From NCBI RefSeq assembly GCF_014596565.1, contig NZ_NOIN01000004.1:124001-188000 (forward strand): a DNA stretch of 64,000 nucleotides, read 5' to 3'. Shown piece by piece: positions 17,833 through 28,258 of the stretch. The first letter of the stretch is position 1. The number at the start of each line of letters is the position of its first letter. The notes under the pieces are model-generated. The model was not told the origin of the DNA and ran no database searches. It saw only the letters and a program-made list of their open reading frames with translations. Both the position numbers and the translations under genes were made by a program. The DNA comes from Pseudomonas sp. PSB18. GTDB lineage: Bacteria; Pseudomonadota; Gammaproteobacteria; Pseudomonadales; Pseudomonadaceae.

Positions 17833-20447
17833 GACTTGGCCTTGGGTTTACGGGCGCCGCCACTTTTAGCCGGGGCCGAGCCCGCTTTTGACGGGCCTTT
17901 ACGGTGTTTGCTCGGTTTGCTGCTTGCGCTTTCGGGGGCCGACCGCCCGGTCTTTCCTCCCGACGCGGCCTTACCGCCTTTCTTGGCTTCGGCCAGCAAT
18001 GCCTGCTTCATTTCACGACTCTTGCGCACTTCGGCATTTTTCGCCGCGGCATCGCTCGGACGATAGGCCTCACTGGCTTTTTCCTTGGCCGGGCCACGAC
18101 GACCGGACTTGGTCGAGGCCGGCTCGGCAGCGGTCTTGGCCGCAGGGGCAGACGTTTCGGCACCGCGCTTCTTGCGTCCGATAGGCGCGTCGATGGTCTT
18201 TTCCGCCATCTCGAAGTCGATCTTGCGCTCGTCGAGATCGACGCGCATCACCCGCACTTCGACGGTATCGCCCAGACGGAAACTGCGCCCGGTACGCTCG
18301 CCCGCCAGACGGTGATGCACAGGGTCGAAGTGGTAGTAATCACCCGGCAGCGCGGTGACATGCACCAGGCCTTCGACGTAGATATCGGTCAGCTCGACGA
18401 ACAGGCCGAAACCGGTCACGGCAGTGATCACGCCTGGGAACGACTCGCCCACGCGATCCTTCATGTACTCGCACTTGAGCCAGTTCACCACATCGCGGGT
18501 CGCTTCGTCGGCGCGACGCTCGCTCATCGAGCACTGCTCGCCCAACTGCTCCAGGGCCGCTTCGTCGTACGGATAAATGCGCGCCTTGGGGATGGTCATC
18601 GCACCGGCACGCTTGACGTGCGGGGTGTTCATCTTCGAATGGATCACGCTGCGGATGGCCCGGTGCGTGAGCAGGTCGGGGTAGCGACGGATCGGCGAGG
18701 TGAAGTGGGTATAGGCCTCGTAATTCAGGCCGAAGTGGCCCTGGTTATCGGCGCTGTACACCGCCTGGCTCAGGGAGCGCAGCATGACGGTCTGGATCAG
18801 ATGGAAATCCGGACGATCCTTGATACTGGCCAGCAACGCCTGGTAATCCTTGGGCGATGGACCTTCCTTACCCTTGTGCAGGGACAGGCCGAGTTCACCG
18901 AGGAAGGCGCGCAGTTTTTCCAGGCGCTCCGGCGGCGGACCGTCGTGGACCCGGTACAGCGCAGGGATTTCGTGCTTCTTCAGGAATTCAGCGGTGGCCA
19001 CGTTGGCCGCCAGCATGCATTCCTCGATCAGTTTATGCGCATCGTTGCGCACGGTCGGCCGGATTTCGGCGATCTTGCGCTCGGAACCGAAGATGATCCG
19101 GGTTTCCTGGGTTTCAAAATCGATTGCACCGCGCACATGACGCGCGCCCAGCAACACCTTGTACAACGCATAGAGCTGCTTGAGATCCGGCAGCACCTCG
19201 TTGTACTCCCCGCGCAGCTTGCGCGACTCAGCGAGCTTCGGCGTTTCCAGCATCGCGCTGACCTTGTTGTAGGTCAGGCGGGCATGGGAATGGATCACCG
19301 CCTCGTAGAAGCAGTAGTCGGTCATCTCGCCGGACTTGGAGATGGTCATCTCGCAGACCATGGCCAGGCGGTCGACATGGGGATTGAGCGAGCACAAGCC
19401 ATTGGACAGTTGCTCGGGCAACATCGGCACGACGCGCTCGGGGAAATACACCGAGTTACCGCGCACCTGGGCTTCGGCATCCAGTGCCGAACCGAGCTTC
19501 ACGTAGCTGGAAACGTCGGCAATCGCGACGTACAACTTCCAGCCGCCAGAGAACAGCCGCAACTTGCCCGGCCGGGCTTCACAGTAGACCGCGTCGTCGA
19601 AGTCCCGCGCATCCTCACCATCGATGGTAACGAACGGCAGGTGACGCAGGTCGATGCGCTTCTCTTTGTCCTTTTCTTCGACTTCCGGCTTGAGCTTGGC
19701 GGCTTCTTTCAGGACCGCTTCAGGCCAGACGTGGGGAATGTCATAGGTACGCAGGGCAACGTCGATCTCCATGCCCGGCGCCATGTAGTTGCCGACCACT
19801 TCCACCACATCGCCTTGCGGCTGGAAGCGCGGGGTTGGCCAGTGGGTGATCTTCACCTCGACGAACTGACCGACCTTGGCGTTGGCGTTGCGGCCCGGGG
19901 TGACCAGCACTTCCTGCTGGATCTTCGGGTTGTCCGCGACAACAAAGCCGATGCCGCCCTCTTCAAAGTAACGGCCGACGATGCTCTCGTGGGCACGGGA
20001 CACCACTTCGACGATCACGCCTTCACGGCGACCGCGGCGGTCCAGGCCAGACACGCGGGCCAGAGCCCGATCACCGTCGAACACCAGGCGCATCTGCGCC
20101 GGGCTCATGAACAGGTCGTCGCTGCCGTCATCGGGAATCAGGAAGCCGAAGCCATCGCGGTGACCGGCGATACGCCCCAGGATCAGGTCGAGCTTGTCCA
20201 CCGGCGCGTAGGTTCCGCGCCGGGTGTAGATCAACTGGGCGTCGCGCTCCATGGCACGCAGACGGCGGCGCAGGGCTTCGAGTTGATCTTCGGTCGTCAG
20301 CCCGAACTCTTCGACCAGCTCTTCACGGCTGGCAGGCGAACCCCGGTCGGCGAGATGCGCCAGGATCAGTTCGCGGCTGGGAATAGGGTTTTCATATTTT
20401 TCCGCTTCACGAGCGGCCTCGGGATCGAGGGACTGCCAATCGGCCAT
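17829..20447 (-). CDS. rnr: ribonuclease R
   Basis: 872 residues. 3'-5' exoribonuclease of the RNB family that degrades structured RNA and takes part in rRNA quality control and cold adaptation. Domains in order: helix-turn-helix (HLADRGSPASREELVEEFGL), two cold-shock domains (GRIAGHRDGFGFLIPDDGSD), the RNB catalytic domain with the Mg-binding run TIDGEDARDFDDAVYCE, the S1 domain (VGESFPGVITAVTGFGLFVEL) and a Lys/Ala/Ser-rich basic tail of about 110 residues. The Asp residues of the DARDFDD motif are intact. ATG 20447; divergent from the tRNA-Leu units. Confidence 0.98.
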   Translation of the reverse strand: MADWQSLDPEAAREAEKYENPIPSRELILAHLADRGSPASREELVEEFGLTTEDQLEALRRRLRAMERDAQLIYTRRGTYAPVDKLDLILGRIAGHRDGFGFLIPDDGSDDLFMSPAQMRLVFDGDRALARVSGLDRRGRREGVIVEVVSRAHESIVGRYFEEGGIGFVVADNPKIQQEVLVTPGRNANAKVGQFVEVKITHWPTPRFQPQGDVVEVVGNYMAPGMEIDVALRTYDIPHVWPEAVLKEAAKLKPEVEEKDKEKRIDLRHLPFVTIDGEDARDFDDAVYCEARPGKLRLFSGGWKLYVAIADVSSYVKLGSALDAEAQVRGNSVYFPERVVPMLPEQLSNGLCSLNPHVDRLAMVCEMTISKSGEMTDYCFYEAVIHSHARLTYNKVSAMLETPKLAESRKLRGEYNEVLPDLKQLYALYKVLLGARHVRGAIDFETQETRIIFGSERKIAEIRPTVRNDAHKLIEECMLAANVATAEFLKKHEIPALYRVHDGPPPERLEKLRAFLGELGLSLHKGKEGPSPKDYQALLASIKDRPDFHLIQTVMLRSLSQAVYSADNQGHFGLNYEAYTHFTSPIRRYPDLLTHRAIRSVIHSKMNTPHVKRAGAMTIPKARIYPYDEAALEQLGEQCSMSERRADEATRDVVNWLKCEYMKDRVGESFPGVITAVTGFGLFVELTDIYVEGLVHVTALPGDYYHFDPVHHRLAGERTGRSFRLGDTVEVRVMRVDLDERKIDFEMAEKTIDAPIGRKKRGAETSAPAAKTAAEPASTKSGRRGPAKEKASEAYRPSDAAAKNAEVRKSREMKQALLAEAKKGGKAASGGKTGRSAPESASSKPSKHRKGPSKAGSAPAKSGGARKPKAKS

Positions 20448-20609
20448 TAGAGAGTTTTCACCTTGTCTATATGCGGGTTAGTTTGGCATAGGCGTAATGA
20501 AACGGGAAATTTCAGGCATCCGAAGCCCTTTCTAAAGGTCTTTTACCCCGTTCTTCAAGCTGGGGAAGGCACCGCTCGTGAAATTTACCGGTTTTTTTAT
20601 CAAGAGGGG

Positions 20610-20638
20610 TTTACAGTTAAAAACACGCTCCGTATAGT
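20610..20638 (+). promoter_or_regulatory. sigma70 promoter of first tRNA-Leu
   Basis: TTTACA, exactly 17 bases, TATAGT, followed by a GC-rich GCGCGCC discriminator typical of stringently controlled stable-RNA promoters. It is 37 bases before the tRNA. Confidence 0.88.
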
Positions 20639-20674
20639 GCGCGCCATCGACGACGCACACACGTTGCCGATACT

Positions 20675-20761
20675 GCCCAGATGGTGAAATTGGTAGACAC
20701 GCCAGCTTCAGGTGCTGGTGACCGCAAGGTCGTGGAAGTTCGAGTCTTCTTCTGGGCACCA
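20675..20761 (+). tRNA. tRNA-Leu(CAG), copy 1
   Basis: 87 bases with encoded CCA. The acceptor stem GCCCAGA pairs with TCTGGGC; the anticodon stem CCAGC/GCTGG encloses loop TTCAGGT, giving anticodon CAG. A long variable arm (GACCGCAAGGTC) marks it as class II leucine tRNA. T-loop GTTCGAGTC is present. Reads the very common codon CUG. Confidence 0.97.
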
Positions 20762-20797
20762 ATTTCGAGCGACAGATCAACGATCTGCAAGCTCCCC

Positions 20798-20825
20798 AAA
20801 AACCCGCGAAAGCGGGTTTTTGCAT
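20798..20825 (+). terminator. terminator after tRNA-Leu copy 1
   Basis: Hairpin AAAAACCCGC-GAAA-GCGGGTTTTT, with a GNRA-like GAAA loop and a T-run, 37 bases after the tRNA. Confidence 0.92.
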
Positions 20826-20875
20826 TTCTACCCTCCTGAAATCTACTTTCACAATTACTAAAACAAAAACAGGGG

Positions 20876-20904
20876 TTTACAGATCAAAACGCGCTCCGTA
20901 TAGT
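20876..20904 (+). promoter_or_regulatory. sigma70 promoter of second tRNA-Leu
   Basis: TTTACA, 17-base spacer, TATAGT, followed by GCGCC: the same architecture and nearly the same sequence as the promoter of the first copy, so the whole unit was duplicated. Confidence 0.88.
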
Positions 20905-20938
20905 GCGCCACATCAACAGCGGCAACGCTGAAGATGCT

Positions 20939-21025
20939 GCCCAGATGGTGAAATTGGTAGACACGCCAGCTTCAGGTGCTGGTGACCGCAAGGTCGTGGA
21001 AGTTCGAGTCTTCTTCTGGGCACCA
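20939..21025 (+). tRNA. tRNA-Leu(CAG), copy 2
   Basis: Base-for-base identical to the first copy over all 87 bases, including the CCA end. The distance between the two tRNA starts is 264 bases. Anticodon CAG, class II variable arm. Confidence 0.97.
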
Positions 21026-21058
21026 ATTCAAGCTTCAAGACAAAGTCTTGAACCTCAC

Positions 21059-21085
21059 AGAAACCCGCGAAAGCGGGTTTTTGCG
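21059..21085 (+). terminator. terminator after tRNA-Leu copy 2
   Basis: Hairpin GAAACCCGC-GAAA-GCGGGTTTTT, matching the terminator of the first copy. Confidence 0.92.
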
Positions 21086-21139
21086 TTTCTGGCTGAGAAT
21101 TGCTGAAGCAGCAGACCCAGGGGATGAGGCGGCTGTCAG

Positions 21140-21172
21140 GCCGCCATCGCGAGCAGGCTCGCTCCCACAGGG
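21140..21172. repeat. single REP unit
   Basis: CCGCCATCGCGAGCAGGCTCGCTCCCACAG, downstream of the chemotaxis-receptor gene on the opposite strand. Confidence 0.85.
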
Positions 21173-21203
21173 AAACGCGTACACTCAAAAGGCTGGTCGG
21201 CTG

Positions 21204-23138
21204 TCAGGCCCTGAACTGTCCCAGACTCGCCTTCAACTGCGCCGCCAAGCTGTCCAGCACCTTGCCACTCGCCGTCGTCTCGACCACAGCTTGAGCCGCT
21301 TTCTCGGCTTGGACGTGAATGGTCTCGACCCGCCCGCGCACCGCCTGCGCCCCTTGGGCCTGATGAGCCGCCGCCTGAGTCGCCAGGCCAATGGCCGCAT
21401 GCACCTGCTCCACAGAGGCCTGCACCGACTGCTGCAAACGAGCACTGTCACGCAACACCAGCAGCCCCTCACTGGCCTGCCGCCCCGCCTGGCCGATCGC
21501 AGCCACCGCCTCGCGAGCCCCCTGTTGCAACGCCACGATATGGGCCTGGATGTCACCGGTCGAACTCTGGGTCTTGCTCGCCAGCGCCCGTACCTCGTCC
21601 GCCACCACCGCAAAACCACGCCCGGTTTCCCCGGCCCGCGCCGCTTCGATGGCCGCGTTCAACGCCAGCAGGTTGGTCTGCTCGGCGATGCCGTGAATGA
21701 CCGTCAGCACCACTTCGATCTGTTCGCTCTGCTGGGCCAGTCGTTCGATCACCTTCGCCCCGGTGTCCACCTGCCCGGCCAGCGCTTCGATCAAACCGCT
21801 GACCTTGGCCGAAGTACGGGTGTTTTCATCCGTGGCCTGACGGATCTCCACCACCTGCTGCAAGGCCGCCTGCATCGCCTGGCTTTCCGACTGTGCTTCG
21901 TCAGCCATTTGCGACAGCGCTCGCAAGCTCTCCGCCACCTCATCACGCTGCATCCCGGCCGCCGCATCGGCGCCGGAGTTGCGTAAGGTCATGGCACCGA
22001 TTTCCACACCGGTGCGCTGGGCGACATCGCCTGCCTCCCGCACGATGGGTTGCAACTTATCCACAAAGCGATTGACCGCCGAGGCCATGTCGCCAATTTC
22101 ATCCTTGCTATTGATCTGCACACGTTTGGTCAGGTCACCCTCGCCCGCCGCCAGATCGTTCATAGCCACAATCAGCAGCTTCAAGCGATTGACCACCCGA
22201 CGCCCCAGCACCACGGCCAGCAGCAACAGAACGCCGAAGCCCACCAGCGCCAGACCGAGGCCGATGCGCCAGCGCAAGGTACTTGCCGCTTCCTGCACCG
22301 TGCTGGAAGTGTTGGTCTGCATTTGCGTGGCGGTGGTCTGTGCCGACTGCAGACGGCCGCGCATGGCGGCGGCACTGTCGGCGGCGGCCCCCTTGAGGCT
22401 GTCACCGACCAGTTGATCGCTGCTGGCGATCAATGCCGAGAAGCGCTGATCCAACGCCTTCAGATCGGATTCCACCGAAGCTGTGGAAACCCCCATCAAC
22501 ACTTTGCCGATTTCCACCCCATTGGGATTGATCGACGCCTCGAGGTAGTAGACCGACGGATCAGTCTTCGCCGCGTCCAGCACCTTGTCCAGCGCCCGCT
22601 CACCCTTGCCCTTCTCCAGCAAGGCCTTGTTGATCGCGTTATCCCGGTTCAGGTAACGGGTCAGGTGCTCACCGTTGGCATCGTCATAGATGACGAACAA
22701 CACGTTGGGGTTGCGCTGGGCCCGGCGGGCGAATTCGGAGAGTGTCGGTATGTCACTGTCCCACATGGCGCGGGGAGCGACGGAAGCCAGGAGCTGCGCC
22801 ATATCATTGGCGGAGTCCTTGAGCGCTTTTTCCAGCGTCGTCCGCAGCTGCGACTGCTCATCTTTCAGGCGCGTGGACAAACCCGCGTTCAATCGCTGAC
22901 GGGTATTGGCGGACAGACTGTCCAGGCTCGACGTGACCTCCCGCCCAGCCTGCTCCAGCTCACCGGAGAGTTTCTGGCTGTCAGCCCCCAGGCGTGCGCC
23001 CAGGTCGGTTTCAAGCGCCGTGACCGTGCTGCGAGTCAGCGCAACCGCCACCAACACCTGCACCAAAAGGGCGATACCAAGGGTAACGAACACAGGCCGT
23101 AGCAAACGGCTTTGTAACAGTGAGAGAACGGCCGACAC
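21204..23138 (-). CDS. methyl-accepting chemotaxis protein with large periplasmic sensor
   Basis: 644 residues from GTG 23138, chosen because GAGGG lies seven bases upstream and the first helix then begins normally ([20 protein letters not shown]). A longer ATG start at 23252 lies inside the purA terminator and is rejected. TM1 is about 13-35; the periplasmic sensor spans about 36-285 and includes a PAS/Cache-like segment ([19 protein letters not shown]); TM2 about 286-310 ([20 protein letters not shown]); then a HAMP domain ([16 protein letters not shown]) and the signalling domain with hairpin tip [19 protein letters not shown]. Inner-membrane receptor controlling CheA. The ligand cannot be deduced. 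It is a stand-alone gene between purA and the tRNA genes. Confidence 0.94.
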   Translation of the reverse strand: MSAVLSLLQSRLLRPVFVTLGIALLVQVLVAVALTRSTVTALETDLGARLGADSQKLSGELEQAGREVTSSLDSLSANTRQRLNAGLSTRLKDEQSQLRTTLEKALKDSANDMAQLLASVAPRAMWDSDIPTLSEFARRAQRNPNVLFVIYDDANGEHLTRYLNRDNAINKALLEKGKGERALDKVLDAAKTDPSVYYLEASINPNGVEIGKVLMGVSTASVESDLKALDQRFSALIASSDQLVGDSLKGAAADSAAAMRGRLQSAQTTATQMQTNTSSTVQEAASTLRWRIGLGLALVGFGVLLLLAVVLGRRVVNRLKLLIVAMNDLAAGEGDLTKRVQINSKDEIGDMASAVNRFVDKLQPIVREAGDVAQRTGVEIGAMTLRNSGADAAAGMQRDEVAESLRALSQMADEAQSESQAMQAALQQVVEIRQATDENTRTSAKVSGLIEALAGQVDTGAKVIERLAQQSEQIEVVLTVIHGIAEQTNLLALNAAIEAARAGETGRGFAVVADEVRALASKTQSSTGDIQAHIVALQQGAREAVAAIGQAGRQASEGLLVLRDSARLQQSVQASVEQVHAAIGLATQAAAHQAQGAQAVRGRVETIHVQAEKAAQAVVETTASGKVLDSLAAQLKASLGQFRA

Positions 23139-23239
23139 GGAAAATCCCTCTACGAACGCCATTAAATTGATGGCACTCGTCAAGATGTGCCAGTAATGGA
23201 GTTGCATAGCAAGTGTTGTGCCGTCGGCAGGCAGAAACG

Positions 23240-23267
23240 ACAAAGGACCCAAATCAGGGTCCTTTGT
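23240..23267 (-). terminator. terminator of purA
   Basis: Perfect 11-bp hairpin ACAAAGGACCC / GGGTCCTTTGT with a six-base loop, 20 bases after the purA stop. The following minus-strand bases CGTTTC give only a modest T-run; the other strand (CTTTT) is also terminator-like. Confidence 0.8.
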
Positions 23268-23286
23268 CTTTTACATCAGCGAGTTA

Positions 23287-24633
<1,347 letters not shown>

Positions 24634-25821
24634 TCAAGAAGCCAGCGGCAATACTTGCCAAAGCCCGTTCTGCTGAATCAATTGCCGGTCGCAGTCCGCT
24701 TCACGGGCGGCGGCCAAAGGCTGCCCAGGCAAAGCCTGGACGACACGCTGACCTTCACTGCGCAACTGGCAGACAGCCTGCCAGAGTGCCGCATCCGTAC
24801 TGTCAGGCATCCAGATACCGCCGGACGGTAGCTCGATTTCAGCACGCCCCAGGGTCACCAGGGTTTTCAAATCGGTAGAGAAACCGGTCGCCGGACGGGC
24901 GCGACCGAAGTCGGCGCCGATATCGTCGTAACGACCGCCCTGGGCAATGGACTGGCCCACGCCCGGCACGAACACGGCGAACACCACGCCGGTGTGGTAG
25001 TGGTACCCGCGCAACTCGCCCAGGTCGAAATACAACGGCAACTCAGGAAAACGCACCGACAGACGCTCGGCGATTGCCAGCAGATCGTCCAGCGCCGCCA
25101 ATACAGGCGCCGGCGCATGGGCCAGGCGATCACGCGCCGCCGTCAGCACCTCACGGCCGCCGCACAGATCCACCAGCGCCCGCAGCATGTCGGACAGATC
25201 GGCCGGCAAGCCTTCGGTCAGGCTGACGACCTCATCGATGGCCTTGCGCTGCAAGGCATCGAACAATTGTTGCTCCACTTCACCGGACAGACCGGCCGCA
25301 CGGGCTAGGCCGCGATAGATGCCAACGTGGCCCAGATCCATGTGGACATCCGGTACATCGGCCAGTTGCAGCATGGCCAGCATCAGGCTGATGACTTCCA
25401 CATCGCTGCTCGGGCTGGCATCGCCATACAACTCGGCACCCAGCTGGATCGGACTGCGCGAAGACGACAAGGCACGCGGCTGGGCGTGCAGCACACTGCC
25501 GGCATAGCACAGGCGACTTGGCCCTTCACGGCGCAGGGTATGGGCGTCGATACGCGCTACCTGGGGGGTGATGTCGGCACGGAAACCCATCTGCCGGCCC
25601 GACTGCGGGTCGACGACCTTAAAGGTGCGCAGATCCAGGTCCTGGCCCGCGCCGGTCAGCAGGGATTCCAGGTACTCGATATGCGGGGTGACGACGAACT
25701 CGTAACCCCAGCTCTGGAACAGATCCAACACCTGCCGACGCGCTACTTCGATGCGCGCAGCTTCCGGTGGCAGTACTTCTTCGATGCCATCTGGCAGCAG
25801 CCAGCGGTCTACCGTTGCCAT
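24634..25821 (-). CDS. hisZ: ATP phosphoribosyltransferase regulatory subunit HisZ
   Basis: 395 residues. A HisRS-like class II fold that lacks tRNA-charging ability and combines with short-form HisG to make the active, feedback-regulated first enzyme of histidine synthesis. Visible class II motifs: [15 protein letters not shown] (motif 2 region) and [19 protein letters not shown] (motif 3 region). The C-terminal anticodon-binding domain of true HisRS is absent, consistent with HisZ. The start ATG 25821 gives [21 protein letters not shown], the typical N-terminus. Confidence 0.96.
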   Translation of the reverse strand: MATVDRWLLPDGIEEVLPPEAARIEVARRQVLDLFQSWGYEFVVTPHIEYLESLLTGAGQDLDLRTFKVVDPQSGRQMGFRADITPQVARIDAHTLRREGPSRLCYAGSVLHAQPRALSSSRSPIQLGAELYGDASPSSDVEVISLMLAMLQLADVPDVHMDLGHVGIYRGLARAAGLSGEVEQQLFDALQRKAIDEVVSLTEGLPADLSDMLRALVDLCGGREVLTAARDRLAHAPAPVLAALDDLLAIAERLSVRFPELPLYFDLGELRGYHYHTGVVFAVFVPGVGQSIAQGGRYDDIGADFGRARPATGFSTDLKTLVTLGRAEIELPSGGIWMPDSTDAALWQAVCQLRSEGQRVVQALPGQPLAAAREADCDRQLIQQNGLWQVLPLAS

Positions 25822-26134
25822 TACGCCATTCCCCTATGGTCCGGGCGGCCAGCCTTCGGGCAAGCCTTGAGTGAAGCAGAAAGCGCCCATGCCCTACGCA
25901 AAAAGCGCGCAAGGGCGACGTGACGAATGGCCCGGAAACGGCCTCGTCCAGCACTTTCCTCGAAAAACCTGTCGAGTCGTTCAACCCGACGCCTGCAACC
26001 AAAACCGCAATCGAACGTGCAGACGCAAAAAAGCCGGGAATTTCCCGGCTGCCGCATCATACACCCGTTTTCCCAAAGGATCACCCCGCCAGACGTTTTA
26101 GCCGCCGGGCGGAGTGTCTCAGGTCAACGTTGCA
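25822..26134. other. 313-base gap between hflC and hisZ without a gene
   Basis: Apart from the terminator at 26027-26050 I see no supported gene. In PAO1, from memory, a short DUF2065 membrane protein lies here; no frame in this gap encodes a comparable hydrophobic peptide. The part from 25822 to 26026 should hold the hisZ promoter. Confidence 0.7.
26027..26050 (-). terminator. terminator of the hfq-hflX-hflK-hflC operon
   Basis: Minus-strand hairpin AGCCGGGA-AAT-TCCCGGCT followed by TTTTTT, a textbook intrinsic terminator 85 bases after the hflC stop. Confidence 0.93.
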
Positions 26135-27004
26135 TCAAGGCTTGGCCTTTTCCAGGTAGCGGAAAAAGTCGCTGCTCGGGTCCAGGACCAACACGTCGGA
26201 TTTGTGCGCGAAGCTTTCACGGTAGGCATGCAGGCTACGGTAGAACGCGTAGAACTCCTGGTCCTGGCCGTAGGCCTTGGCATAGATCGCCGCGGCCTGG
26301 GCATCGCCATCACCGCGAACTTCTTCCGATTCACGATAGGCTTCTGCCAGCAATACGCGACGTTGACGATCGGCGTCGGCACGGATGCCTTCGGCCAGTT
26401 CGTTACCCTTTGCGCGATGCTCGCGGGCCTCACGCTCGCGCTCGGTGCTCATCCGCTCGAAGACGCTGCGGTTCACTTCCTTCGGCAGATCGATGGCTTT
26501 GACCCGGACATCGACCACTTCGATACCCAATTCCTTTTCCGCCATGGTGTTCAGCGAACGGGTAATGTCGGCCATGAGCGCATCACGCTCACCGGACACC
26601 ACCTCATGCAGGGTGCGCTTGCCGAACTGGTCACGCAAACCCGATTCCAGGCGACGGGACAGACGTTCGTCGGCGATCTGCTTGAGACCCGAGGTAGCCG
26701 TGTAGAAGCGCTCGGCATCCTTCACGCGCCACTTGGCATAGGCATCGACCATGACCGCTTTCTTTTCCAGCGTCAGGAAACGTTGCGTCGGTGCATCCAA
26801 CGTCATCAGGCGAGCGTCGAACTTGCGCACCTTGTTGACGTACGGCACTTTCACATGCAGCCCTGGCTGGACATCCGTCTCGACCACGCGACCGAATTGC
26901 AGCAACACTGCGCGCTCGGTCTGGGACACGATGTAGAAGCAGTTCCAGGCAGCGATCGCCACGACGACGCCAACAATAAGGGCGATCAGCGATTTATTGC
27001 TCAT
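26135..27004 (-). CDS. hflC: HflC, SPFH/band-7 regulator of FtsH
   Basis: 289 residues. One N-terminal membrane helix (LIALIVGVVVAIAAWNCFYI), then the periplasm-facing SPFH/band-7 domain (VVETDVQPGLHVKVPYVNKV) and a coiled-coil region (STEREREAREHRAKGNELAEGI). With HflK it forms a cage around the FtsH protease in the inner membrane and modulates degradation of membrane proteins. ATG overlaps the hflK stop as ATGA. Confidence 0.97.
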   Translation of the reverse strand: MSNKSLIALIVGVVVAIAAWNCFYIVSQTERAVLLQFGRVVETDVQPGLHVKVPYVNKVRKFDARLMTLDAPTQRFLTLEKKAVMVDAYAKWRVKDAERFYTATSGLKQIADERLSRRLESGLRDQFGKRTLHEVVSGERDALMADITRSLNTMAEKELGIEVVDVRVKAIDLPKEVNRSVFERMSTEREREAREHRAKGNELAEGIRADADRQRRVLLAEAYRESEEVRGDGDAQAAAIYAKAYGQDQEFYAFYRSLHAYRESFAHKSDVLVLDPSSDFFRYLEKAKP

Positions 27005-28173
27005 CAGCGACTCTCCCTGGTACGTGCTTGCTGTTGCTGTTCCACCGCAGCGCGAGCATTCGCTTCATTGCTGGAGGATGCCGTGCTGGCCGGCGGCGTG
27101 CTGGTGTTGCGACCGCTCTCGACCATCTTGTCCAGCGGCAGGTACAGCAGGTTGCTCTGGCCGTTCTTGTTGCCGGTCACGAGGACCTTGCTGGTATTGC
27201 TGAAGACTTCCTGCATGGTGTCCAGGTACAGACGCTCGCGAGTCACTTCAGGGGCCTTGCGATACTCGGCCACCAGCTTGGTGAAGCGATCGGCTTCACC
27301 CTTGGCGCGGGAGACCACTTCGTCGCGGTAACCGTTGGCATCCTCGATGATGCGCTGGGCCTGGCCACGGGCTTCCGGCACGACGCCGTTGGCATAGGTT
27401 TCGGCCTGGTTGCGCGAACGCTGCTCGTCTTCACGGGCGCGGATCACGTCGTCGAAGGCTTCCTGGACTTCACGCGGCGCCGCGGCGCTCTGCACGTTGA
27501 CCTGGGTGACAGTGATACCGGTGCGATAGGTGTCGAGGAACCGTTGCAGGCGCTCCTTGATTTCGCTGGCCATCAGCTCACGACCCTCGGTCAGCACCTG
27601 GTCCATGGCGGTGGAGCCCACCACATGGCGCAATGCACTCTCGGTGGCATGCTGCAAGCTGACTTCCGGCTGGTCGACGTTCAGTACGAAGTCCTGCAGG
27701 TTGGTGATCTTGTACTGCACGGTCAACGGCACCTCGACGATGTTCTCGTCTTCAGTGAGCATCTGGCCCTGCTTGGTGTAGGCACGCTCACGCGTGACGT
27801 TTTCCATGTACTTCTGATCGATCGGCGGGAAATAGATGTTCAGGCCCGGGCCGACGGTTTCGTAGTACTTGCCGAAGCGCAGCACCACGGCTTGCTCCTG
27901 CTCGTCCACGACATAGACCGCGCTGTACAGCCAGATAGCCGCGAGCACGACCAGGCCGATGCCGAGCAGACCGATACCGCCGCCCTTGCCTGGACGACCA
28001 CTGCCGTCGTCACCGCGTTTTTTACCACCACCGAACAAACCGTTCAGGCTTTCCTGCAGCTTGCGGAAGGCCTCGTCGAGATCCGGCGGCCCCTTGCGGT
28101 CGCCGTTGTTACGACGCTTGCCGCCCCAGGGATCCTGGTTATTCGAGTTGCCACCCGGCTCATTCCAAGCCAT
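27004..28173 (-). CDS. hflK: HflK, SPFH/band-7 regulator of FtsH
   Basis: 389 residues from ATG 28173 (MAWNEPGGNSNNQDPWGG), preceded by GGAGAG at a 4-base spacing; the longer frame up to 28209 is not supported. The N-terminus is Gly/Asn/Pro-rich and cytoplasmic, followed by a membrane helix (GIGLLGIGLVVLAAIWLYSA) and the SPFH domain (KYYETVGPGLNIYFPPIDQK), then a coiled coil and a Ser/Ala/Gln-rich tail. Partner of HflC and FtsH. Separated from hflX by 85 bases. Confidence 0.97.
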   Translation of the reverse strand: MAWNEPGGNSNNQDPWGGKRRNNGDRKGPPDLDEAFRKLQESLNGLFGGGKKRGDDGSGRPGKGGGIGLLGIGLVVLAAIWLYSAVYVVDEQEQAVVLRFGKYYETVGPGLNIYFPPIDQKYMENVTRERAYTKQGQMLTEDENIVEVPLTVQYKITNLQDFVLNVDQPEVSLQHATESALRHVVGSTAMDQVLTEGRELMASEIKERLQRFLDTYRTGITVTQVNVQSAAAPREVQEAFDDVIRAREDEQRSRNQAETYANGVVPEARGQAQRIIEDANGYRDEVVSRAKGEADRFTKLVAEYRKAPEVTRERLYLDTMQEVFSNTSKVLVTGNKNGQSNLLYLPLDKMVESGRNTSTPPASTASSSNEANARAAVEQQQQARTRESR

Positions 28174-28258
28174 AGCGCTCTCCATCTGATAAAGCAAAGA
28201 CGCACCCACGGCGCGCCGGCCAATGCTACAGAATGCCTGACACAGCTTTCTCAGGCTT

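Noticed and set aside
23138..23252. ATG at 23252 as start of the chemotaxis receptor
   Set aside because: It would place the start inside the purA terminator; GTG 23138 with GAGGG fits better.
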